Source of the DNA: Saxidomus purpurata
Lineage: Eukaryota; Mollusca; Bivalvia; Venerida; Veneridae
Assembly: GCA_022818135.1 (NCBI GenBank)
Contig: JAFMSR010000014.1
Span: forward strand, 40,443,708-40,507,707
Direction of reading: 5' to 3'
DNA length: 64,000 bases
Shown in pieces: positions 21,530 through 33,080 of this stretch (its first letter is position 1; every line of letters starts with the position of its first letter). The notes beneath the pieces are model-generated. The model had not been told where the DNA came from and did not search any database. It saw only the letters and a list, made by a program, of their open reading frames with translations. A program made the translations under genes and the position numbers.

Positions 21530-22200
21530 ACCTACGTCATAAGTCATCGTAAATTCAAGGGCAGTAACTCCAGAGTGCTTGAGACCTTATCTGGCTAAGT
21601 AGGTAGAAATATTTTGCCACTAAACGTTGTCACTATATGTTTTGTATTTTCTGCTCGAGTTGGAGAGTGAAAGAAAAATAGGACAATTTAAGTGAAATAA
21701 CTCGGGAGTGCACGGGCGTATTTGCTTACTATCGAATTCTGATAAAAATATTCGACAGACGGCGCGGACAAAGCTGTTTTGTTGAAAATATCGCAATTCA
21801 AGTAAGCATCCGACGAGCTGGATGATTATTGAACATATTTTGCAAATACACATATTGTGGTCAGATTTGATATTGATTCGATAAACCGTATTCGACGTAG
21901 TGAGCGGACAGCGCAAAATTGTGTGACTTTTTGGCAATTCAAAGGCAGCAACTCACGAGTGTATAAGCTAATCTGGATAATGATCAAACTTGGCGAAGAT
22001 ATTTTTTACCAATGTATATAGTTACTTGTTTTGGTGTTGATCCAATACTTTAATACTCGAGTTAGATAGCGCATGTAGTACTAAATTGATACGCTGAAAT
22101 CATTTTGGCAATCCAAGGGAGGTAAGACTGTATATTAAGTACAGCGCCATCCATCCGGTTATTCAACTTGGCCGAGATATAATGCACTTAAACAATGTGG
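21530..22200. repeat. Interspersed element with ~190-bp degenerate internal repeats
   Basis: The motif ggcaattcaagg.cagtaactc..gagtg recurs near 21545, 21685, 21930 and 22100, with shared intervening words (ctcgagttggagag / ctcgagttagatagcg). The pattern is that of repeated bivalve interspersed elements. Confidence 0.5.
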
Positions 22201-23130
22201 TCATGTTTGGTCAACAGCGGACAACATAAGGTAGGATGTACGTATAAAGCTATAATACTGCTAAAGCTATAATACTGCTCAGAATGACCAGAAAAAGAAC
22301 GGCGAAGAAAGGTTCTGAGAACAAGAAAAACGTTTAGAAACTTAAAAGAAAGTAAGTTATGCTCAACCATTTCTTTCATTAAGTGCATGCAATATCAAAT
22401 TGATGGGAAATCATTTTATGACCATGCGGGTCATTTTTCAACTATGTTTAAAAGGAATAAAACTGTTGTATATATTTATGTTATTTAGCTATAACTTTCG
22501 CGATATTTGTTTTTTAATGTTAATAAACCATTGGTGATTTTATTGCATTAAATTGCGATTATCATATATAAGGTTATTATCACTTTAAAGTCGGGTCTTT
22601 GTACACGGACGTATAAAACAAGACCTCTCCCCTCTCCATTTCCAGTGTGATACCTAACAATGAAAACTCACTGTTTTTCATTTTAGATAACAGACAAAAT
22701 AAAAAATAATACAAAATATTTCTTCGCCGGGCGGACTACAACAGGTATTTAATTCTCGATATATCAAACTTAGTTATGTCGATTTTCATTTACTGTTATC
22801 CTTGAATAAATACAAGACACTTCAAATAAACGAAAGAAAGCATTATATAATGCAATAAGAACTGTCATTACTTTTGCATTTGCCTTCAGAAAAAACTAGT
22901 TTTATTGTTTCACAGCTGTGAAGTCACCAAGGAGCATGAATAAATCTTTTCAAGTATAAAAAACATAATAAAGTCGGATCGATTGTTGCGCCGTATTATT
23001 GGATTGCACAAACGACTGCTTTTAAACGGAATTGGCAACTTTAAAATGAACCGGTGATTTACAACATTTCTATAAAGAATATAATAAGAATTCGATACGT
23101 GTTTTATGTTTAACACTTTCACTCAAAACA
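22201..23130. other. Region without recognised genes
   Basis: AT-rich. Short open frames lack splice or homology support. Confidence 0.35.
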
Positions 23131-23349
23131 ATAGAGCGTCACGTGACCGTCGCGGTAACGAGGTGCGTTGCATAGTTACGTCGTGACGTTCCGGTACAGT
23201 GACATTTCAGCGCGATCCTCATGTGTGATTTTCTCAATGAAAAATATATCAATAGCTAATACATAACATCGACTAACACGATAATCGGATAACCTGCTAA
23301 TCGGGTGCATTCGGATATAACAGCAACAACGAAATGGCTTCTGTGCAAG
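23131..23349 (+). promoter_or_regulatory. Candidate promoter and tiny first exon
   Basis: A locally GC/CpG-rich stretch in AT-rich surroundings contains cacgtgac (E-box) at about 23140 and gtcgtgacgtt (CRE-like TGACG) at about 23183. It is followed by ATG at 23334, five codons (MASVQ) and a phase-1 donor GTATTT after 23349. The layout resembles a promoter with a short first coding exon. The downstream exons are unknown. Phase 1 would be compatible with the exon at 29294, but no evidence links them. Confidence 0.3.
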
Positions 23350-24036
23350 GTATTTATTTGAATTATTATTTTATATATTTTTCTTTATAAACTGTTTTCA
23401 TTTAAATATTTTTGTTTTAAATTTAAAATTTAAGGTTTATCATTGACAACGAAAGGTAATATAATATTATATAAGTTTATTGAATTGTTGTATACAATAT
23501 AGTTTATTAGGGCATGCTATTGTATTAGGATTAATCTTTTGAAAACGTCTCAACACTATACAATATGCCTTCTCCAGTTGAAAGAAAATCCATTTAAAGT
23601 TTTACAATTTAAACAATAAAGTCGCGGTAGTGATAAATTAAATCTTTGAGCGACAAGCAATCGGTTAAACTGTGTTCGAATGCCAACTCAAACAAGTTTA
23701 AATGTCGGAATTGTATATAGTATACTTATTATAAATGAAAGACACATTACTAATTATCAGGGCATAGAACCATAGACTATCTCTTTCTCTAGATATTTAT
23801 CATTCATATACAAATCCATGTCAATTACACTTGCTCTGACGAGGGTTAAGTCGCAACCCCAGTTCTGAATTGACTATTTTTGTGTCTTAATGATATACTG
23901 ACACAAATTTTACTTATGACAATGAAAATTAAATTCAAATTCGTTTGTGGCATTTCTTAAGTGTCAAAAACAAATCGAAAATTCCAAGTCATACAAAGTT
24001 CACAGCCAACTGGACTCAAGTTTATTGAAATCACTT
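23350..24036. other. Region without recognised features
   Basis: AT-rich. Nothing supported. Confidence 0.35.
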
Positions 24037-24038
24037 TA

Positions 24039-24203
24039 CAGTAAACTCCGTTTATAACGAACCCCTTCGGACCTTTTCAATTGTTCTTTATATCCGGAGT
24101 ACGTTATATCCCTATGTCATTTTCATATTACATAAGGAGGGCATGAAATTTCGTTATATCCAGTATTCGGTATATCCGAATTCGTTATATGCGGAGTTTA
24201 CTG
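24039..24203. mobile_element. Pogo/Tigger-like MITE, copy 1 (165 bp)
   Basis: Terminal inverted repeats CAGTAAACTCCG / CGGAGTTTACTG are flanked by TA on both sides (24037-24038, 24204-24205). The body has ttataacgaacccc and repeated gttatatccg words. A CAGT start plus a TA target duplication is typical of the pogo/Tigger branch of Tc1/mariner. Two further copies lie at 30291 and 42625. Confidence 0.8.
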
Positions 24204-24205
24204 TA

Positions 24206-24999
24206 CTAAATTTGGGGACAACAGTAACATGCACGAAATTAAAACTTTAAAAGTACATGTATACACATAACCACACTTGTCATTCTATGCCCTTCAAGAA
24301 TTGAGCAAATATCAATTTATGCGTACACAATCTTTGATACGGATACAAAAACTGACAATATATGCTCCTGAACATGTATATACATTTTTGTACGTTCACA
24401 AATGCGTCAACGTTTATTTGTACTTAAAGCAGATATTTTCGTTCAATGTTTCTGATCTGCATTTCTTTATCTCAACGGCCCTACAGCTCAAGATTATAGA
24501 CAAACAATTGACAGCAAAAGAATTTTTAAATTGCATGCAGTTTAAAACCGACATGGTTGCCACCAGTGACACACGCTTAGGTTCGTAATAAATATACGAG
24601 CAGTTACTTAACCATTGCACCGCTAAATTTTCTAAAATGGATTCCAGCTTTCAAAGTAGTTGACATTACTGGCTGAGTAGTTTACAGTGCAGATCATGAT
24701 TATACTGCAAGGATGTCGCAAAGAGACCTGCAGGGTCACGTGATTATATCGGTTGATAGCCACATCCGGGACAACTGCCACATACTGGTATCCAGTTTAG
24801 TTCAAGACACAAGAATGTATATCAATATGGTCTTTTTTTGCAAGCGTCTCAAATTCTATATATAGACATATCTTAGATAGATTTGTTTGGTAAAAGTGAT
24901 CAAACATTGCAATAAGTTACAACACGACAAATTATATACGACAAAGGATAACATACCAAGATATGTTTGTAAAATATTTATACCCCCTTCCTGCATCGT
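24206..24999. other. Region without recognised genes
   Basis: Open frames of about 100 codons at 24277-24588 (+) and 68 codons opposite are overlapping and lack splice or family support. Confidence 0.35.
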
Positions 25000-26110
25000 A
25001 AGTAGATACCGATGATCTAGTGACCCCAGACGTCATTAGAGATCAATATGAGTCATCAAGTTCTTATAAACCATAATCCGAGCAAGTTTGAAGACTTTAC
25101 GTGAAACAGAAACTGTTTTTAAGTGAAAGGTCATCGTGACCTTGAACATTGACCTATTGACCCCAAAGTCAAAAAGGATAATCTACTATCCATAAGCTTT
25201 ACTCCTAGCAAGTTAAATGGTCGCAGTTCAAAGCATTTTCAAGTTATTGAGGGGAGCACTTATGACCTAGACCCTTGACCTCAAAAGCAATAGGGATAAT
25301 TTAATCTTCATAAACTATAACCCTGGCAAGTTTGAAGAGCTTAGCTCAAAACATTGTCAAATTATTCAGCGACCGTTGACCCAGTGATCAAAATCAACAG
25401 GGTGCATCTACTGTCCATGACTAATGTCCCTAAATACCAAGTTTGAGACCTCTAAGTCAAAACCTTCTGAAGTTATTGAGTGGAAACTGTTTTTAAATGC
25501 CATGTCACTGTGAACTTCAACTTCGGCCCAGTGACCTCAAAATAAAAAAAAATCATATTGTCCATGACCAAAGTCTCCATTATGTTTGAGATTGAGGTCA
25601 AAACCTTCTCAAGTTGTTGGAAACCGTTTTAAAATGGACGGTCACTGTGACTTTGTCCTTTGACCCAGTGACCTCAAATTCAGTAGTGCTCCTCTTCTGT
25701 CCTTGACCAATATCTCTACCAAACTAAAGAACTCTAGTTCAACCCTTCTCAAGTTATTGATCAGAAACCATTTTAAATGCCATGTCACTGTAACCTTGAC
25801 CTTTGACCCAGTGACCTAAAAATAAATAGGATCCATCTACTATTCATGACTAATACATCTACCAAGCTTGAGAATTCCTGGTCAAAGACTTTTCAAGTTA
25901 AATAACTGTTATTGAGCGGAATGCGAAGATCTACCGACCGACCAACCTACCTATCGACCGACCAACCTACCTATCGACCGACCAACCTACCTACCGACCG
26001 ACAGCAGCAAAGCGATATTCCCCCATTTCTTCGAAGGGGGCATAAAAGGGGAGGCGGGAGTGAAATTCCATTTTTTCCACTCTGGCCCTTACTACAACAA
26101 AGTCCCAAGT
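25000..26110 (+). repeat. Interspersed AGGTCA/TGACCT-rich element ending in a clamp-like terminus
   Basis: About six degenerate sub-repeats of about 150-170 bp share ctcaagttattga, gtcactgtgaccttgacct/ttgacccagtgacc and ctaccaagcttgag. The block ends with a 20-bp microsatellite (about 25930-26000, accgaccgaccaacctacct units), then tattcccccatttcttcgaa/gggggcat. The frames in it are not genes. Confidence 0.7.
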
Positions 26111-28375
26111 AGTGACTGAAAAAAAAAACTTTTAAAGGCCCGTTGTAGTACATGTACGTACCAAAACTATGAGAAATGAAGTCGCTGAAGTCGATGATTT
26201 ACGGGCGTAACTTTATTTAAAAAATCTCTACACAGGAACAACTTTTGACAAGAGTTAATTCTCGGTCTATATGTCTCGTACGAAGCGACAACTTTCTTTG
26301 AAAAGCATTAAAAGGGTTTAATTGGTGTTGGAATACTTATTATTATTTCGTTTCATCAACAACAATAAACGAAAAAGCGTTTTCAATTTCATAGGCAGTA
26401 ATTGATTCGTGCGTGAACAAATAAATAACTGAATTCAATGCAATAAAACGCAGGTGTCTATTCCCCTTTGTGTGATTTTTGACGAATGCGATTTTCTTTT
26501 CCGTTCTCTAAAAACACTATTATACCTTCAATAAAACAGCAATTATTTATTTCGATTAAAACTGTCATATAAAACATTAAAATTTACTTTGCAGTCGTAT
26601 AAAGGTCTTATTCGTGGCCAGTTATAGCCCGGTCTGTTCCGAGTTAGCCCCAACTGAAGTTTCTAACACGTTTGTCATGTTCCTAGGTCGATGTATTTCT
26701 ACTTTTGCATGACTGTAGCACCTTGCAGTTTCTTCACTATCCAACAAGAAAGCAATCCTAGTTTATCGCTCACCTGGGCCAGAGAGAACATCTGCAACTA
26801 TTATTCTAATATCACAATGCAGGATGAAAATGTCTTACACCACAACTGGCCTCTATCTAGATTTACACTTTGGCTCCACCTTGCGTGGACCCCAGTTATT
26901 TAACCCCATCTCACCAAATGTCAAACATCATGACAAATATTCTGACCTCCTTTCATAAACTGGCGTTCAGACCGCTTTAATCTGACCAAATGACCCTAAT
27001 TTTTGGACCTTATCTAACCAAGTTTCGAGTCCGAGTTACAGACCTACAAAACATACATTCTGACCGATGCTTATGACGAACAGGTCCAAATGACGACTGA
27101 CACCAGTCGATCACAAAATCTCATCTTGAACACTTCCTACACAAAACAGCAACAAGTAAAATTTCAAATTAATTGAAGTTTTAATCAAATATAATCGATT
27201 GGGAACATACTACGACATTTTCTTTCCAGACAGAACAAAGTTTTCATTGCAAAACGATTGTGATTCACAGAAAACGTACTTGTGTTAACCCCCCACACAG
27301 CTAGCTAGGTAGTCAGAGTGCAATGTTACTTGTGTGTGACCAGACTGAATATAGGTAATTCTTATTATCTATCCTTTACTGAAACAGTGTCTTTATGTAA
27401 TAAACAGGCCAGGAAATCATCAATAATGCATGCTTGCTAACATCATAAAGTCTGTAAATCAGTAACAGGTCATAAAGTTGCAATTTTCTGTGTGTTATAG
27501 ATTTAATCAAGGCGAGCACGGCGGCACTAACAGCGTGGCTGATTGATTGTTTAGCTGTACGCCAGTCAATGACAATTGCTGTGTTAATATTTGCGAACAT
27601 GCAAACTATGACTTTAAAACTGCGTTTCAGAAAACCTTGCATACAAACAAATATGTATACATGTACTGTGGGAACTCATAAAATAACGATGCATGCAAGA
27701 TAAATCAATGACGGTATATAGTGTCTTCATACCCTTCACATTTATCTTACTGCAAAATGAACTTCAACGAAATTATGTAAGTTGGTTCAAATCATATACA
27801 ATGTGCATGTACTGCAAACTAAGGTTCCACTAGGAAAAATGGGCGATTTGTTTTAAATTTATCCGAGCCCGCACTGATTTCTATTCAGCAGGCTAACGGA
27901 GTCGGTTCTTGCTCCCCGCCAAAAAAATAATTTTAAACAACCACAGGTACTCGTTAGTACAAATATTACAAACATTACAACAAAGTCACACGGAATACTA
28001 AACTCTTTTAGTTTAAGAGAAAAACAGCTATGTTTTTGAAATATGAAAATACTGTTTTGCCCTTTTACTTACAAATATGTTCAATTCTCATCCATCCGTT
28101 CTGTTTCATTTTTTTTTTCAGATTTTTTTCTTTAACAGTACCCTGCTAAATTTCAAAATGAATTTTACTACCTACGATTTGATAGCCATTGATTGTTAAA
28201 AGGGTGGGACGCTCATTTAAAATTTACTGTCTGAATAGCCAACAGTAGAGATCATATGATTAGACTGTACCGATATGCCGGCTGATCATGATCTACACGT
28301 CATGTCGACAGGAAAAAAACTTGCCGCCATAAGGGTAGGGACTAAAGTAATTGTTATCAAATAAAAACATTATAT
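26111..28375. other. Long AT-rich region without recognised genes
   Basis: No splice-supported exon, tandem array or clear transposon ends were seen. Short frames at 26691-26903 and 27376-27642 have no support. Confidence 0.35.
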
Positions 28376-28382
28376 AACAGAG

Positions 28383-29645
28383 ATGCCGTTTCGGTCACGA
28401 GAAGTGACGAGGGAAGAAGAGATGCTCAAACCCGAGCGGAAGAGTGGTGAGTGAATCCGGGCTCTGGCAAACACCTCTTGGCACTCTTGCTATAGTGTTT
28501 AAGGAATGCATGTCTTTGAATAAATATAACTTAAACTGACTCGTACACAAGCGTGCATGCAAAAATCTTTATATTCTCAACACAAACGCTGCAAGAATAG
28601 GCATAATATGACCGGTTACCTTTTAACCAGATTTTGTTCACGAAAGCTTTCTTAAATCACAGGTAACGGACGTGAGGCATGGTCCCCTATCCCCAAAGAG
28701 GCCCTCGACAACCATAGTACCCCATATACTGAAATACTTTTTTATCATTTTCTTTAAATAGTTCAGTATATGGGTACCAGAGTGTTAGAGGGGCCTCTTG
28801 GCGGATGGGGGTCCATGCCCTACGCCGGGTACCTGTGGTTTAAATTATCACATGTTGTGCAAATACGGAGTGCTTCTTTCATATCTACATCACTACTTTT
28901 CTTTTTGACACTGCGTTATATTCATGTACATCATCGGGTTACTCTGTTTCAGTCTCTGCATGTTTTTCAACGGCTTTGTTACTATGTTTTACACGAGTTT
29001 CATTAAGTCCACGTGTGTCTGTACTAATAAATTTATTTTATGTAATGACGCACGGACGGTGCGGAGCGTATATAAATAAAATCTAAACATATTTCTACTA
29101 ATTGCAAACGTATTAACTAACCCCATAAGTACAGACCATGATAGAGTTGTCAGTATTTAGGGGGTTACATTAACCATAAGATTGTTTCCTGACGCCCGGA
29201 TACTACATGTTATACATACATGATTAGTGTAAAAATGTACATGTAAATACCAAATAGACCTCCGGCTAACTTCTTTCTTTTCTCTCTTTACAGCCGAGTT
29301 CGAACGGATACGGGAATCGGGAAGGTAAGAATGTAACACTATTTTAAATGTTAGCAACATTCACATTTTATTAAGGCAAATTATAGACCTTATACAATCA
29401 ACTGGACCGCTGTAAACCGGTTGCATATTGGCAGTTTATGACCCCTTTGAATGTTTGAATCGATAGATACCTCACTTTATTATCATGAATCTGTTTCACA
29501 AGTTAAAAAGGCGTGGAAACATCTCTTTTTGATTTCCATATGTGCGTCAGAACAATTAAAATGCTATATTGGCTGTTTATTTTGATATTATAAGGAGGCC
29601 CCAGTCTCTGACAAGGTCCAAGTCGATGTACGCATCAACAACCAG
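28383..29645 (+). CDS. 5' exons of an unidentified gene (partial)
   Basis: Three small exons join in frame: 28383-28446 (ATG, ends phase 1 at donor GTGAGT), 29294-29324 (after tctctctttacag, ends phase 2 at GTAAGA) and 29596-29645 (after attataag, ends phase 2 at GTAACA). They read MPFRSREVTREEEMLKPERK..., then EFERIRESGRR and PQSLTRSKSMYASTTR, about 49 aa of charged, Ser/Arg-rich sequence without a known domain. The matched phases and three good donors make chance less likely. The continuing exons were not found before the THEG gene at 33081, whose start exon has an in-frame stop just upstream, so the two are probably separate genes. Confidence 0.4.
28677..28830. repeat. Inverted-repeat hairpin
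   Basis: ggcatggtcccctatcccca..gaggcccctc and ...gagtgttagaggggcctctt/ggcggatgggggtccatgcc are inverted copies around a central ccatatactgaa/ttcagtatatgg, giving a near-perfect palindrome about 140 bp long, probably a small foldback MITE. It lies in the first intron of the partial gene at 28383. Confidence 0.65.
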
Positions 29646-30015
29646 GTAACATGCGCACATGCATTTACTTACAAACAATACTTGAGTATGCACAAACAAT
29701 ACTTGAAAGCGCACATGCATATTTAAGTACGCACGTGTAAAACAAGTATACTCGTACAAAACTCGAGTGTGCCTTTGCAATATTTGAGAACACACATACC
29801 ATAAGTGAGTACACATACGAGATATTTGAGTACGCATGTGCAATACTTGAGTACGTACATTCAATACCTGAGTATACACTTGGGATACTCGAGTACTAGT
29901 ATGTACATTTAATACTCTAGTACTCGCATGCAAAGCTTGAGTACGCACAAGCAATACTGGAGTACGCACTGTAAGTACGCCTATTCAATACTCGAGTACG
30001 AACAAACAATACTTG
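29646..30015. repeat. ~21-bp degenerate tandem repeat (acttgagtacgcac)
   Basis: The monomer is about AATACTTGAGTACGCACATGC, with about 17 copies diverged by substitutions and small indels. The minus-strand open frame across it is a repeat translation. Confidence 0.8.
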
Positions 30016-30290
30016 TACATGAAACACTAGAGCACGCACTGCACTCTCAGCGAATCTGTGTTCGCAATATATGTTGAAAACAAACGTTCTTATAATACCC
30101 AATACGCACACTTTTCCTAGCAATTAGCTGCACGCGCTCCTCACGTCATCGAACAAAGCTACAACATTTTCAGACAAATAGTTCATATAAAGGAGAGCAT
30201 TACAGGGTATTTGTTATGATGGGAAATGCGTGTAGAACTCTTACTCTAAATATTCAATATAGGGTCGTTTCCGGAATGTTAATGTTACTA

Positions 30291-30496
30291 CAGTAAACTC
30301 TGGCTATAACGAACTCATTGAGGCCATTTAAATGTGTTTCTATTATCCGGAGTAAGTTATATCTATATAGCTTTTTCATATTGAATAAGTAGGACAAAAA
30401 AATCGGGGCCAAACATTTTGTTCCTTATATCCGGAATTTCGCTATATCCGGGTTCGTTATATAGGGAGTCGGATTCGTTATATACTGAGTTTACTG
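30291..30496. mobile_element. Pogo/Tigger-like MITE, copy 2 (206 bp)
   Basis: It starts CAGTAAACTCTGG after TA and ends GAGTTTACTG, with ttatatccgg and cgttatat repeats inside. It is the same family as 24039-24203. The right flank is no longer TA. Confidence 0.75.
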
Positions 30497-31860
30497 AACA
30501 TTATATGCTGTCCACTATATAGACAAAACTATTACTTTACAAGATCTCAACCCCTACTTTCGGTGCGAGTTCGGGTCAGAACTCCAAAAGAGCGAATTAT
30601 ACATGTATATACATTGGGTTGCATGCATTCTAGTCTAAAATAGACAAATAATTTCTATACACCAACATTTTTATGGTTGATTGGATGTAATGTCTTTACA
30701 TTTCAGCTTCTTTATATTCTATGTCAACAAACAATTTATATACATGCTTCAATTCACTCAGAATAAAATCGTACAACAAAGTTTAACGCGCAAATAATTC
30801 GCGCACTAACATTTTATTAAATATAATCCGTTATACCAACTTTAAATATCGATTAACCGTTTAATAAAACGACTGATTAATTCGACCTCTAGACAGTGCT
30901 GTATTAAATTAAATCTATGTTATTACCAAATATGTCAATGTGTCATTCATACGGACGAAGCGTGGGTACACACAAGATCTCCTACCAAGATTGTTCCAAT
31001 ATTAAATATTTGGCGGACAAAGAAACACCTTCATCAGCTAATTTTGTAATTTGTACTTATCATACTTTTATCAGTACGTTCTATATATAGCTATACAGTA
31101 GATTACGTAAATCCAACAGTTTGTCTTTAAAATGTCTAAGACAGCATGGGACAGTCAGTTGATTCCATATCTCTGTTTATTTGATCTAATGTAGATTGTA
31201 AATTGTCTAACCAAACGACCTACTGTTTTAATCCAACCGTTGTAAGGAAACCAAGATCTAAAAAAGTTGAACTTATGACCAAGTTTGTCTTTTACAAGTA
31301 GGTTAAAATTATAACATCAATAAAGAAACCATTAGGCAAAGTGGTTAAGGCTCTACTGTACGCTGGCAACATGTATGGTCTGCAAGCTCGCACACTTATT
31401 TTTTTGCCTACAGACGTTTAACACAATCCTAATATTTGGACTAAACTGTTCGGTAAAACAAAACTCTGTAGATTTTCCAATTTTGTTAGGTATCAGTATG
31501 CACTGGAGTCATATACTGGTGTCTTGGAAAGTTCACCATGGGAGCAATCTAAGAGTCGGCCGGGACTATGAAAATCTAAACGAAAAAGACAGGAAACTGG
31601 GTTAAAAATAAGCTTAACTGGTTGTATCCATACGGTTTATGTGACCCTATACCTGTTATTCAGAAAGAAAGAAAACCTTGTAAAAATGGAGACTCGTTGA
31701 ATAAGACTTCATATAACTGGACTAAGCTAAGCTAAGATGTAAGTGTAAGTTTACAAAACCCGACGTCATAATCAGGTTATTGTACTTCGTGAATTAAAAG
31801 ACTTCACGATCATGTCGTGTTTGGACCCATTTACCAATATCACGGTAACGGACTTAATTT
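30497..31860. other. Region without recognised genes
   Basis: AT-rich. No exon with support was found. Confidence 0.35.
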
Positions 31861-31869
31861 TGCAAGGCA

Positions 31870-32105
31870 AAATAAGTGTAAGCGGCAAGCCAGCTCAGTC
31901 CGTAGAGCATTTGCCCTGTGAGCTAATAGTCCCCGATTCGAATCCCTATCAGGGTGCACATGACCCAAGTGGGTCGAGCGGCTTAAAAGGGTTGTCGCTG
32001 GCGTCTGTACCTCACACCATTGTCACAATAGCGGACTTGATTCATCTGAGTCGGTAAGCGGGGGGAGGGGTCCCGAGTTCAAGTCCCGGTCAAGCTGCAC
32101 TATTT
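31870..32105 (+). repeat. Dimeric tRNA-derived SINE
   Basis: Two tRNA-like heads lie in tandem. The first has A-box agctcagtccgtagagcat (about 31892) and B-box GATTCGAATCC (about 31935). The second has gagtcggtaagcgggg and GAGTTCAAGTCCC (about 32075). The two are about 140 bp apart. Confidence 0.6.
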
Positions 32106-33080
32106 TATCATCCTGTGACACCTATACTAGACGTCATTACGCGTGGATTTGTAAGTCTCTACAAAACTGTCCATACACATTGGTCTCTTTCCTTTAATTC
32201 TTGCCTTCGTTTCTAATGTAGGCTTTAGTCAGTACCATTAAACGATCAAAGGGCTGGTGAGCAAAAACGGACTAGCTGAACAAGCGAACAGTGAAGATCT
32301 TGATCAGATTGCACAGGCTGATCATGGTCTGCACTGGTCGCAAAGGCAGACTTACTTGCCACCACAAAGGTACCAGTTAGGACGTGGTTCGAAATGTACC
32401 AGCGAAAAATGGTAAAAAACCATGACTCCATTAGCGCGACAAATCAAACAAAATCAATCGCAAAAATAATTTTCTTCAATCATTACATGCTATAAATCAA
32501 CCCGCAAACACCTTATCTCGCTATGCAATTAAGATAAATTACCATGCAAAACACACGTATTATGCAAATAAATTAATAAAAAATTGTTGTATTATTTAAA
32601 AGCATTACTGATATGGTTGTAGACACGCGCTGACCAAACAGGCATCTAAAGTGAAATTTTAATTAAATAGTTTAGACGACTAAACACGACCAAAAACTTT
32701 GGCTGCCTATATAAGGAACGATCCGTAATCCAGCTGTTAATCCGTCTAACAAGTCTGCATAACTACGAGCTGGATTATATGCAAAAAGCTCATATACCAT
32801 AAGCACCTATTCGAAGGTTGTGGACCTGTGTAATGTATTATAGTGGTTAAGGTCATTTTGTAGTGTGTTTTTTCCCTCTGCACATTCTTTTCTCTCTCTA
32901 AGGAGTGGATTTCAGTGTTGATTTTTCAATGAAATACTGCACAGTAGCAACACTAAAGGGAGACAATCCTGTTAATTCACAATCGCGAGTCGCGACGGCT
33001 TTAAAAAATAGTAACAAATGTGATTTTTAGCAATTGATTGTGAACTTGGTTCCATTTAGAAATACGCACAGACCTGAACA
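32106..33080. other. Upstream region of the THEG-repeat gene
   Basis: No other gene was seen. A cgcgagtcgcgacgg palindrome at about 32980 lies near the expected promoter. No TATA box was recognised with confidence. Confidence 0.35.

Noticed and set aside
29577..30123. 130-codon minus-strand frame with repeated VRTQVLH
   Set aside because: It is a translation of the 21-bp tandem repeat.
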